Source: Rhodobacter sp. 24-YEA-8 (GTDB taxonomy: Bacteria > Pseudomonadota > Alphaproteobacteria > Rhodobacterales > Rhodobacteraceae). Taken from it: 64,000 nt of DNA. Positions within the stretch are counted from its first letter, which is position 1. Every line of letters starts with the position of its first letter. The position numbers and the translations under genes were made by a program. This document shows, one piece after another, positions 38,001-45,519 of this stretch. Location of the stretch: positions 124,001 through 188,000 of the forward strand of contig NZ_FNSK01000006.1 in assembly GCF_900105075.1 (NCBI RefSeq), written 5' to 3'. The notes beneath the pieces are model-generated. The model did not search any database and was not told the origin of the DNA. It saw only the letters and a list, made by a program, of their open reading frames with translations.

Positions 38001-39188
38001 TCAGACCTGTCTCAGCATCCGTAACATCACCCGGATCGCCGCTTCGATATGTGCGGGGTCGCTCTCTTCTTCAGGGCAATGGCTGCGTCCGCCGACCGAG
38101 GGCACGAACAGCATCAGCGCGGGCACGATGCGCCCGATGATCCCGGCATCATGATTGGCGCCGGACAGCAGCTCGCAGGTCGCGATGCCTTCGGCTTTCG
38201 CGGCCGCAGACATCGCTGCGGCAAGGCCCGCATCCATTGGAACCGGCTGATCCGAATAGACCCGGCGGATCCGCAGATCGAGCTTTTCGTCAGTCGCGAC
38301 CGCTTCCGCCAATTGCTCAACCGCGCCGCGCAGGGCCAGCAATTGCCCACCATCCGGGCCGCGCAATTCAAGGCCCATGCGCACCTCCCCCGGCACCACA
38401 TTTCCCTGATTGGGTGCAACGCTGAAGACGCCGATGGTGCCGCGCAGATCCGGGTCGTTGGCGGCGCGGATCATCGCCCGGAACTCTGTCGCAAAACGCG
38501 CGGCTCCGGCCAGCGCATCACGGCGCAGATCCATAGGGGCCGTCCCGGCGTGATCGGCCTGGCCGGTGAATCGCAGCGCCAGCCGCTCCTGACCGGCAAT
38601 CGCGGTGACAAGCCCCAGCGGAATGCCTGCGGCTTCCAGCACCGGGCCCTGCTCGATATGCAGTTCCAGATAGGCCGCCACATCCGAAAAATCATAGGGC
38701 GCATTGGCCGGCCTGAACCCTGCCGCCTGCATCAGCGGCGCAAGATCCGTGCCATCGGCCGCGCGGGCGCGGGCAAGGGCCGCCTCATCATGCAGCCCTG
38801 CCATGGCACGGCTGCCGGTGAAAGGGCCGAACCGCCCTTCTTCGTCGCGAAAGGCGATAACCTCGATGGCGCGGCCCTGCCAGCCTTCGGCTTTCAGTTG
38901 TTTCAGAACCGAAAAGCCTGCAAGCACCCCGATGGCGCCGTCAAACGCGCCGCCCCGCTGCACCGAATCCAGATGCGATCCGATCAGGAATTTGGGGCCC
39001 CTGCCCTCAAGGCGCAAAATGGCATTGCCGAACGCGTCATAACGCGCGCCAAGGCCCGCCGCGCGCGCTTCGGCCAGCAGCCAGTCATGCGCCTGATTAT
39101 CTGCCGCGCTGAAGGCAAGCCGGGACCAGCCACCGTCAGGATCTGCCCCAAAGCCCTTCAGCCGCGCGAAATCCGACCGGAAGTCCAT
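38001..39188 (-). CDS. M20-family Zn amidohydrolase (N-carbamoyl-L-amino acid hydrolase/allantoate amidohydrolase-like)
   Basis: 395 residues with the full metal set: His in IGSHLDSVQRGG, Asp in GAFDGAIGV, Glu in AFRDEEGRFGP, His in LELHIEQGPV and the C-terminal His in GRSHCPEEES. SGANHDAGII is also typical. These enzymes split N-carbamoyl or ureido groups to amine, CO2 and ammonia. It follows the dihydropyrimidinase-like gene by 3 bases, the classical order of hydantoin utilisation. Last gene of its operon. Confidence 0.93.
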   Translation of the reverse strand: MDFRSDFARLKGFGADPDGGWSRLAFSAADNQAHDWLLAEARAAGLGARYDAFGNAILRLEGRGPKFLIGSHLDSVQRGGAFDGAIGVLAGFSVLKQLKAEGWQGRAIEVIAFRDEEGRFGPFTGSRAMAGLHDEAALARARAADGTDLAPLMQAAGFRPANAPYDFSDVAAYLELHIEQGPVLEAAGIPLGLVTAIAGQERLALRFTGQADHAGTAPMDLRRDALAGAARFATEFRAMIRAANDPDLRGTIGVFSVAPNQGNVVPGEVRMGLELRGPDGGQLLALRGAVEQLAEAVATDEKLDLRIRRVYSDQPVPMDAGLAAAMSAAAKAEGIATCELLSGANHDAGIIGRIVPALMLFVPSVGGRSHCPEEESDPAHIEAAIRVMLRMLRQV

Positions 39189-39191
39189 CGC

Positions 39192-40580
39192 TCAACCCGG
39201 GCGGCGGGGCGAGGCCCGCATGACAAAACGTCCCTGCCCTTCGTGACCGAGGAAGACCCCATCCTCGACCACGAGCTTCCCCCGAAGGATTGTGGCGGTG
39301 GCAAATCCGGTCAGCTCCTGCCCGCTATAAGGGTTGTAGCCAATGTCGCCATAATCGCTGGCGGGCGTGATGGTGCGACGCGTCACCGGGTCGATCAGCA
39401 CCAGGTCGGCATCATAGCCCGGGGCGATAACACCCTTCTTTTCAAAGCCGAAAATCTGCGCCGGGAGGGTCGAGAACAGCTCGACAAACCGCATCAGCGA
39501 CAACCGGCCCTGATCGACGCCGCGGGTCCAGAGCACCGGCAGCCGGAACTCGATTCCGGTGGTGCCATTGGCGACGGTGGTGAAAGATGGCAGGCCTTTG
39601 CGCTTGGCCTCGGCGCTGTAGCTGACCTCATCCGAGGCCACGAGGCTGAGACCGCCCTGCGCAAGCCCCCGGAACAACGCATCCTGATTTGCCTGATCGC
39701 GCAGCGGCGGCGACAGGATGTAGTTATAGCCATCCTCGCGCTCCAGCGCCTCTTCGGTCAGCGCCAGATAATGCGTGCAGGTCTCGGCCGTGATCTTTAC
39801 CCCTTCGGCCCTGGCGCGCACGACCAGATCAATCGCCTCGGCGGCGACCAGATGCAGGATATGAACGCCGCAGCCGGTCGCGCGGGAGAAGGTGATGGCC
39901 CGCGAAACGGCTTCGATCTCGACGATCTTCGGCCGGGTCAGCGCGTGATAGCGCGGATGTTCATGGCCTGCCGCAACCGCCTCGGACCGCAGCCGTTCGA
40001 CAATATCGGCATTCTCCGCATGGAGGACGACCGAGAGGTCATTCTGCGCCGCCGCCTGCATCAGCGCATAAAGCGCGCCGTCAGTCAGCTTCAGCCCGTC
40101 TTCCTCGTAGACAGTATAGACCTTCAGCGTGGTGACCCCCGCCGCGCGCAGCGCGGGCAGTTCGGCAAGCGTCTGCGCATTCACATCGGTGACGATCACA
40201 TGCAGCCCGTAATCCACCGTCACATTGGCATCGGCCTGACCCCGGCGATGGTTCAGCCCCTTCAGGATCGAGCCGCCGCGCCGTTGCAGCGCGAAATCGA
40301 CCACCGCCGTGGTGCCGCCGCGCAAGGCCGCAATCCCGCCCGAGCCGAAATCATAGACCGAACGCACGCCCATGAATCCGACCATCAGATGCACATGCGG
40401 ATCGACCCCGCCCGGGATAACGATCCGGCCGGTCGCATCGATCACACTTGCATCCGGTGCAACAAGGCGTCCCTCCCCCTGCGGCAGCACAGCGCGAATG
40501 CTTTCGCCTTCGGTCAGCACATCGGCAAACTGCACGCCATTCGGGGTGACAACGCGGCCCCCGGTGATCAGGATCGACAT
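39192..40580 (-). CDS. Dihydropyrimidinase/hydantoinase-like cyclic amidohydrolase with altered active-site motif
   Basis: 462 residues. The metal HxH motif GGVDPHVHLMVG (near residue 58), a likely carboxylated Lys in TTLKVYTVYE, and His in VVLHAENAD and GVHILHLVAAEA are all present. The usual SDHCPF-type motif reads ASDEVSY, so the Asp is kept but the following His is gone, and relatives of known specificity may not predict the substrate. It should open a cyclic amide or urea ring. It overlaps the PLP enzyme gene by one base. Confidence 0.9.
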   Translation of the reverse strand: MSILITGGRVVTPNGVQFADVLTEGESIRAVLPQGEGRLVAPDASVIDATGRIVIPGGVDPHVHLMVGFMGVRSVYDFGSGGIAALRGGTTAVVDFALQRRGGSILKGLNHRRGQADANVTVDYGLHVIVTDVNAQTLAELPALRAAGVTTLKVYTVYEEDGLKLTDGALYALMQAAAQNDLSVVLHAENADIVERLRSEAVAAGHEHPRYHALTRPKIVEIEAVSRAITFSRATGCGVHILHLVAAEAIDLVVRARAEGVKITAETCTHYLALTEEALEREDGYNYILSPPLRDQANQDALFRGLAQGGLSLVASDEVSYSAEAKRKGLPSFTTVANGTTGIEFRLPVLWTRGVDQGRLSLMRFVELFSTLPAQIFGFEKKGVIAPGYDADLVLIDPVTRRTITPASDYGDIGYNPYSGQELTGFATATILRGKLVVEDGVFLGHEGQGRFVMRASPRRPG

Positions 40581-41761
40581 CAGCAGCCCTCCAGCGCCTG
40601 GGAAAGATCGGCGATCAGGTCTTCCGGATCCTCGATCCCGACAGAGATCCGCACCAGGCTTTCACTGATCCCCATGGCAAGGCGCTGCGCCTGCGGCACC
40701 GAGTAATGCGAGGTATTGCCAGGCTGGGAAATCAGGCTTTCCACACCGCCGAGCGAGGCCCCGATGCCAAAGAGCCGGGTGGCATCCACCACATGGCGGG
40801 CGGCATCCGGGCTCTGCGCCTCAAAGGACAATAGCGCGCCAAAGCCGTTCATCTGGCTGCGGGCGAGCGCGTGATCGGGATGGGAGGTGAGGCCAGGGTA
40901 ATGCACCTTTGCCACTTTGGGATGCGCGGCGAGAAATTCAGCCACTTTCTGGCCGCCGGCATTATGGGCTGCCATGCGCAAAGCATAGGTGGTCATGCCG
41001 CGCAGCAAAAGCCATGCGGCATGCGGGTCGACAATGGCGCCTGAAGCCTGCTGATTGCTGCGCAGCCTGCGCGTCAGATCCCGGCTGCCGCAAACCGCCC
41101 CCAGCAAGAGATCGCCATGCCCGTTGAGGTATTTCGAGGCGGAATGCACCACCAGCGCCGCCCCAAGATGCAAAGGCCGCTGGTTCATCGGCCCGCCCAG
41201 GGTGCCATCCACCACTACAGGAATGCCGCGCTGTGCCGCCAGCTCTGAGATCGCCCGCAGATCAACCACCCTGAGCAGCGGATTGGTCGGGGTCTCGACA
41301 TAGATCGCTTTCGTCCGCTCTGTCACTGCAGCCAGCACATCCGCCACCGCGCCCGAGGCCGCCCAGACCACATTGACGCCCTGGCGCGGCAGCACATCGC
41401 GGAAATAGCGGATGGTGCCGCCATAGATATCGGGCAATGCCACCAGCTCGTCGCCGGCTTCCAGCAATGGTGCCAGCGCCCCCGCAATCGCCGCCATGCC
41501 CGAGGCGTAAAGCACGCAGGACTGCGCCCCTTCCAGCGCCGCAACCCGCTGTTCCGCCGCCAGAACAGTGGGGTTGCGCACCCGGGAATAGACATAGCCG
41601 CGCTTTTCGCCGCTGTTGATCGCCATCAGCTCGGCGGTGTCTTTCGCGACAAAGGTGCCGGTCTGATAGACCGGCGGCGAAACCGCCCCCATTGCCTCCG
41701 CCGGGTCGTGACCGGCGTGAACCGCGATCGTGGCCAGGCGACGTGCGGGGGCTTTTGTCAT
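40580..41761 (-). CDS. PLP-dependent trans-sulfuration enzyme (cystathionine gamma-lyase/methionine gamma-lyase-like)
   Basis: 393 residues, full length for the Cys/Met metabolism family. Family marks are YSRVRNPTVLAAEQRVAALE near residue 57, ETPTNPLLRVVD, the PLP-binding Lys in HSASKYLNGHGDLLLG, and the late SLGGVESLISQPG. The usual VDNTF-type loop reads VDGTLGGP. It cleaves or forms C-S bonds next to an amino group. Placed between ring hydrolases and acyl-CoA enzymes it could open a thioether after an amine is exposed. Confidence 0.92.
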   Translation of the reverse strand: MTKAPARRLATIAVHAGHDPAEAMGAVSPPVYQTGTFVAKDTAELMAINSGEKRGYVYSRVRNPTVLAAEQRVAALEGAQSCVLYASGMAAIAGALAPLLEAGDELVALPDIYGGTIRYFRDVLPRQGVNVVWAASGAVADVLAAVTERTKAIYVETPTNPLLRVVDLRAISELAAQRGIPVVVDGTLGGPMNQRPLHLGAALVVHSASKYLNGHGDLLLGAVCGSRDLTRRLRSNQQASGAIVDPHAAWLLLRGMTTYALRMAAHNAGGQKVAEFLAAHPKVAKVHYPGLTSHPDHALARSQMNGFGALLSFEAQSPDAARHVVDATRLFGIGASLGGVESLISQPGNTSHYSVPQAQRLAMGISESLVRISVGIEDPEDLIADLSQALEGC

Positions 41762-42900
41762 TTCGTCAGCTCTTTCGCGATGATGATGCGCAGGATCTCG
41801 GACGTGCCGCCGCCGATTTCGGCCAGCTTCGAATCGCGGAAATGGCGCTGCATGTCGAATTCCATCAGATAGCCCCAGCCGCCCATCATCCGCATCCCGT
41901 TCAGCGCGGCGCGGACATACATCTCAGACGAGTAGAGATTGGCCATCGCGGATTCCTTGTTGTTCGGAATGCCGCGATCCACCAGGTTTGCAGAGCGATA
42001 GAGCAGCAGGCGCGCTGCCTCGATCTCCATATCCATATCGGCGAGCTTCGCCTTGGTCAGCTGGAAGCTGTTGATCTTCTGACCGAACTGCTTGCGCTCA
42101 TCGGTATATTGCAGGATTTTTTCCAGCACCGACTGCGCGGCACCGACATTGACGCCGGTCAGGCAGCAGCGCTCATAATCCAGCGTCTTCAGCGCGTTCA
42201 TCCAGCCGCCATTCACCTCGCCGATCACATTCTCTTTCGGGATGCGGCAGTCGGTCAGGAAGATCTCGTTCAGATCCATCGGCTTCAGGCCCAGCTTCTT
42301 CAGCCGCCGGATTTCCATGCCCTTGGTGCCGGTCGGCACCAGCAGCATGGTGATGCCTTTATGTTTCGGTGCCTCCGGGTCGGTCCGGGTCATCAGAAGG
42401 ATGTAATCCGCCACCTGGGCGGCAGAGCAGAACATTTTCTGCCCGTTGATCACCCATTCCTCACCGTCCAGCTCGGCCCGTGTCACCAGCGAGGCCGCGT
42501 CAGACCCCGAGCCCGGCTCGGAGAGCGAGAGCGCAAAACGGATCTCGCCGCGCGCCAGTTTCGGCAGCAGCTCTTTCTTCTGTTCTTCGGTCGCGAAATG
42601 CGTCAGCGCATCGGTCGCGATGACCACGGTTGTGTAGTAAAGATTGGCACCGGCCTCGAAATGGCGGGCGAATTCTTCCAGAAACACCACCAGATCGGTG
42701 CAGCTGCCACCCATGCCACCATATTCGACCGGGATCGGCAGCGAGAGCCAGCCCTCCGCCGCAAGCTTGTCGTAAAGCTCGGTCGGGAAGCGCTCGGCCT
42801 CGTCACATTCGCGCACATATTCAATCGGGCATTCACGCGTCAGGAAGCTGCGCAGATTGTCGCGCATCAGCCGCTGTTCTTCGCTAATCTCGAAATCCAT
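41758..42900 (-). CDS. Acyl-CoA dehydrogenase, isovaleryl-CoA-dehydrogenase-like catalytic layout
   Basis: 380 residues from MDFEISEE (42900); a longer in-frame start would overlap the hydratase gene. FAD motifs include FALSLSEPGSGSDAASLVTRA and MMGGWGYLMEF. The usual catalytic Glu of YEGTSEI is replaced (IGGGTSEI), but a Glu occurs in LDYERCCLTG, the position used by isovaleryl-CoA dehydrogenase. It should therefore be active and may prefer a branched or bulky acyl group. Start is 1-2 bases from the CaiD-like stop. Confidence 0.92.
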   Translation of the reverse strand: MDFEISEEQRLMRDNLRSFLTRECPIEYVRECDEAERFPTELYDKLAAEGWLSLPIPVEYGGMGGSCTDLVVFLEEFARHFEAGANLYYTTVVIATDALTHFATEEQKKELLPKLARGEIRFALSLSEPGSGSDAASLVTRAELDGEEWVINGQKMFCSAAQVADYILLMTRTDPEAPKHKGITMLLVPTGTKGMEIRRLKKLGLKPMDLNEIFLTDCRIPKENVIGEVNGGWMNALKTLDYERCCLTGVNVGAAQSVLEKILQYTDERKQFGQKINSFQLTKAKLADMDMEIEAARLLLYRSANLVDRGIPNNKESAMANLYSSEMYVRAALNGMRMMGGWGYLMEFDMQRHFRDSKLAEIGGGTSEILRIIIAKELTK

Positions 42901-42901
42901 C

Positions 42902-43675
42902 TTACTTCCCCGTCCAGCGTGGTGCGCGTTTCTCTGCAAAGGCCCGCGGACCTTCTTTGTAATCTTCCGAGGCCCGGACGCGGTCACGCGCCGGCAGGCC
43001 AGAGTAAAGCTTTTCAAAAGCCTCGCGGTCCGAGAGGCCCTCGACCTCCCGCGTCACCTCGAGCAGCGCGGCAACCGCCAGTGGCGCGGCCGAGACGATC
43101 TGCGCAGCCAGCGCGCGGGCCTCATCCATCAGCGCCTCAGAAGTGGTGATCCGGTTCACGAAACCGTATTTATGCCCCTCTGCCGCCGTCAGACGCCGCC
43201 CGGTCAGCAAGAGTTCAGAGGCGATATTCACCGGCAGCCGGCGATGCGCGCGCCACAGCCCGCCCGCCTCGGGGATGAAACCGCGTTGCAGTTCGGGCAG
43301 GCCAAACTCGGTCTTTTCCGTGCAAAGGACCAGTGTCGCGGAAAGCGCGAATTCAAAGCCGCCACCGACCGCAAGCCCGTCAATCGCCGCGATCACCGGC
43401 TTGACCATGTCCTGGCGGTTCAGGCTCATGAACCCGTTCGGGCCGAAATCCTCGCCATCATCGCCCGCGGCGACCGCCTTCAGATCCCAGCCCGCCGAAA
43501 AAATCTTCCCCCCTGCCGCAGAAACGATCCCCACGCGCAGATCAGGGCTTTCATTCAACAGCGTCAGCGCCGCGTCGAAATCGCGGCTGGCCTGCTGGTC
43601 AAAGGCATTGGCGGGCGGGTGATCAAAGACGATCTCCAGCACCTGACCCCGGATTTCGGTTCTGATGCGGCTCAT
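42902..43675 (-). CDS. Enoyl-CoA hydratase, crotonobetainyl-CoA hydratase (CaiD)-like
   Basis: 257 residues of the crotonase superfamily. Oxyanion-hole segments FSAGWDLKAVAAG and GLAVGGGFEFALSA and the Glu-bearing FGLPELQRGFIPEAGG closely follow E. coli CaiD, as does the ending FAEKRAPRW. No CaiB-type CoA transferase is nearby, so a carnitine role is doubtful. It more likely hydrates a bulky or charged enoyl-CoA of this pathway. Coupled to both acyl-CoA dehydrogenases. Confidence 0.92.
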   Translation of the reverse strand: MSRIRTEIRGQVLEIVFDHPPANAFDQQASRDFDAALTLLNESPDLRVGIVSAAGGKIFSAGWDLKAVAAGDDGEDFGPNGFMSLNRQDMVKPVIAAIDGLAVGGGFEFALSATLVLCTEKTEFGLPELQRGFIPEAGGLWRAHRRLPVNIASELLLTGRRLTAAEGHKYGFVNRITTSEALMDEARALAAQIVSAAPLAVAALLEVTREVEGLSDREAFEKLYSGLPARDRVRASEDYKEGPRAFAEKRAPRWTGK

Positions 43676-44835
43676 GCCGGGAACTCCCGCAGCACGTCTT
43701 TCGAGATGATGTCGCGATGGATCTCAGAAGTTCCCTCCCAGATCCGCTCGACGCGGACATCGCGCCACATCCGCTCAATCGGCCATTCTTTTGAGACGCC
43801 CATGCCGCCCAGCATCTGCAGCGCGTTATCGGTCACGCGCCCCGCCATTTCCGAGCCGTAGAGGTTGACGATCGAGGCCTCCCGCTGGGTGATCAGCCCA
43901 TCCTCCATCCTCGCGGCGCCGTTCAGCACCAGAAGGCGGGTCGCCTCGATCTCCATCGCCATATCGGCCAGCTTGAACGAGGTGCCCTGGAACTGGCCGA
44001 TGGTCTTGCCAAAAGCGCGGCGCGTATTGGCATATTGCGCGGCGATGCCCATGGCGCGCTCGGCAAGGCCCACCATATTGGCCGAGAGCATCACCCGGCC
44101 CGAAAAGATCCAGCTTTTCGCAATGGCAAATCCGCCGCCCTCTTCGCCGATGATATTGGCGGCCGGCACGCGGACATCCTCCAGCGCGATAGAGCAGGAT
44201 TTGAAACCCCGGTTGCCGACCAGCTCCAGCGGGCTGACACTCACGCCAGGCAGGCATTTGTCGACGAGGAAGCAGGTGATCCGCTTTTGCGGCCCTTTCG
44301 GAGTGTCATCGACGCCGGTAACGGCGAAAAGGATGATGAAATCGGCCACCATCGCCATGGTGATGAAAATCTTTTCACCATTGATGATGTAATCATCGCC
44401 GTCGCGCACCGCCCTGGTTGCGATCTGGCGCGCGTCAGAACCCGCGCCTGGTTCGGTCAGGCCAAAGCATTCCCAGCGTTCGCCGCGGATCACCGGTTTC
44501 AGATAGGTCTCGATCTGATCACCGGTGCAGGCTTTCAGGATCGGCGCCGGGCGGTTGCAGATGATGTTAAGCGCCCTTGTGGTCCGCCCGAACTCAATCT
44601 CCGCCACCGCGCGCAGCCGCTGCCCAAGGCCGCCACCGCCCAGCTCTTCGGGCATGTTCAGCGCGTAATATCCGGCATCTATTGCCTTCTTTTTCAGCTC
44701 GCGGAACAGATCTTCCGGGACCTTATCGGCCTTTTCGATCAGATCCTCATGGGGCATCAGCTCTTTTTCGACAAAGGCACGCACACCCTGGGCCACCATA
44801 CGCTGATCTTCGCTGTAGGCTGCATAGCTCATCAT
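43672..44835 (-). CDS. Acyl-CoA dehydrogenase (first gene of operon)
   Basis: About 387 residues from 44835 or 44832; a longer in-frame start at 44901 would overlap the operator boxes. FAD motifs are CFGLTEPGAGSDARQIATRA and MLGGMGVSKEW, and the catalytic Glu is present in RIWEGTSEIHRD near the end. It oxidises an acyl-CoA to the enoyl-CoA. Having two dehydrogenases with different catalytic-Glu layouts in one operon suggests two substrates, perhaps successive chain lengths. Confidence 0.92.
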   Translation of the reverse strand: MMSYAAYSEDQRMVAQGVRAFVEKELMPHEDLIEKADKVPEDLFRELKKKAIDAGYYALNMPEELGGGGLGQRLRAVAEIEFGRTTRALNIICNRPAPILKACTGDQIETYLKPVIRGERWECFGLTEPGAGSDARQIATRAVRDGDDYIINGEKIFITMAMVADFIILFAVTGVDDTPKGPQKRITCFLVDKCLPGVSVSPLELVGNRGFKSCSIALEDVRVPAANIIGEEGGGFAIAKSWIFSGRVMLSANMVGLAERAMGIAAQYANTRRAFGKTIGQFQGTSFKLADMAMEIEATRLLVLNGAARMEDGLITQREASIVNLYGSEMAGRVTDNALQMLGGMGVSKEWPIERMWRDVRVERIWEGTSEIHRDIISKDVLREFPA

Positions 44836-44864
44836 TGAAACCCGTGTTGCCGATCCGAATGATC

Positions 44865-44911
44865 GTTTCATTATTTGGCATGACGTTTTATTAATTCGCA
44901 AAACTTGTCAA
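44865..44911 (-). promoter_or_regulatory. IclR-type operator, site 5 (two tandem boxes) with -35
   Basis: Boxes GTTTCATTATTTGGCA (44865-44880) and GTTTTATTAATTCGCAAAAC (44885-44904) start exactly 20 bases apart on the plus strand. On the minus strand TTGACA lies at 44906-44911 with a possible -10 TAAAAC at 44885-44890, so the boxes cover the promoter core of the dehydrogenase operon. Confidence 0.72.
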
Positions 44912-45519
44912 TATAGCAACGCCTGGAATGGCGCGCGCATTGTCGCCCGGCAGGCCGAACATCTGAAGCGCTTATCCAGGCTGCTCATGGATGAGACGGC
45001 AGCCCCGGTGCCGGATCCGGAGCGCGGGACATCAAAGACCGCACCCACTGACCCGGGGCGCCCGCAGCGCCAGGCACAACGCATCTTCGGTTTCCTGCAG
45101 GAGCAGGGCGTCGGGCGCCTGATTAGGGAGATCGGAGAGGCCGGCCTATAGCCGCCACACAGCATCGCCTGGTGCTGCAATGCCCCATTTCCGAGTCGCA
45201 TATGAAGATCAGGCTCGATGCACTTCCACTCAACAGCGAGCTGGCCCTGTTCGCATCGAAACTGGGCGATAATGACAGCATGATTGCGGATTGATCACGC
45301 ATCGCAGGGCCGGTTTAAGAGCCGGCCCTCAAGCCAGGTTCAGGCCTCAGCCTGATCCTGCCCCGCCCTGATGAGCAGGTCTGCACCGGAGCCGCTGCAG
45401 GGGAGTGACCAGGCTTTGGCCTGGCTCCCCCTGCCCCGACGTCCTTTCCTTTTCCCCGATCCGCCTGATATCCCATTGCCGGGATATACAGGGGCCGCGG
45501 TGCCGCGCCAGGGCAGCGT
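44912..45519. other. Region with possible gene remnants, no intact gene
   Basis: About 600 bases. A plus-strand frame from about 44920 to a TAG at 45151 has coding-like composition (ending FLQEQGVGRLIREIGEAGL). Another overlapping frame runs to a stop at 45294 (ending LALFASKLGDNDSMIAD). Neither has a clear start or a family I recognise, so they look like decayed gene pieces. Confidence 0.35.
45306..45329. terminator. Perfect hairpin in the intergenic region
   Basis: AGGGCCGG pairs with CCGGCCCT over an 8-base loop. A second, imperfect, larger GC hairpin lies at 45398-45433. They may jointly end the long amide operon coming from the right, although no U-run is seen. Confidence 0.45.

Noticed and set aside
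38049..40706. A very long plus-strand open frame opposite the amidohydrolase genes
   Set aside because: It is a high-GC antisense shadow. The minus-strand genes have clear family motifs, and this frame has none and no ribosome site.
42902..43675. Carnitine pathway (caiD with caiA-like dehydrogenases)
   Set aside because: The hydratase resembles CaiD, but there is no CoA transferase CaiB, no betaine importer CaiT, and the companions are ring-opening and sulfur enzymes.
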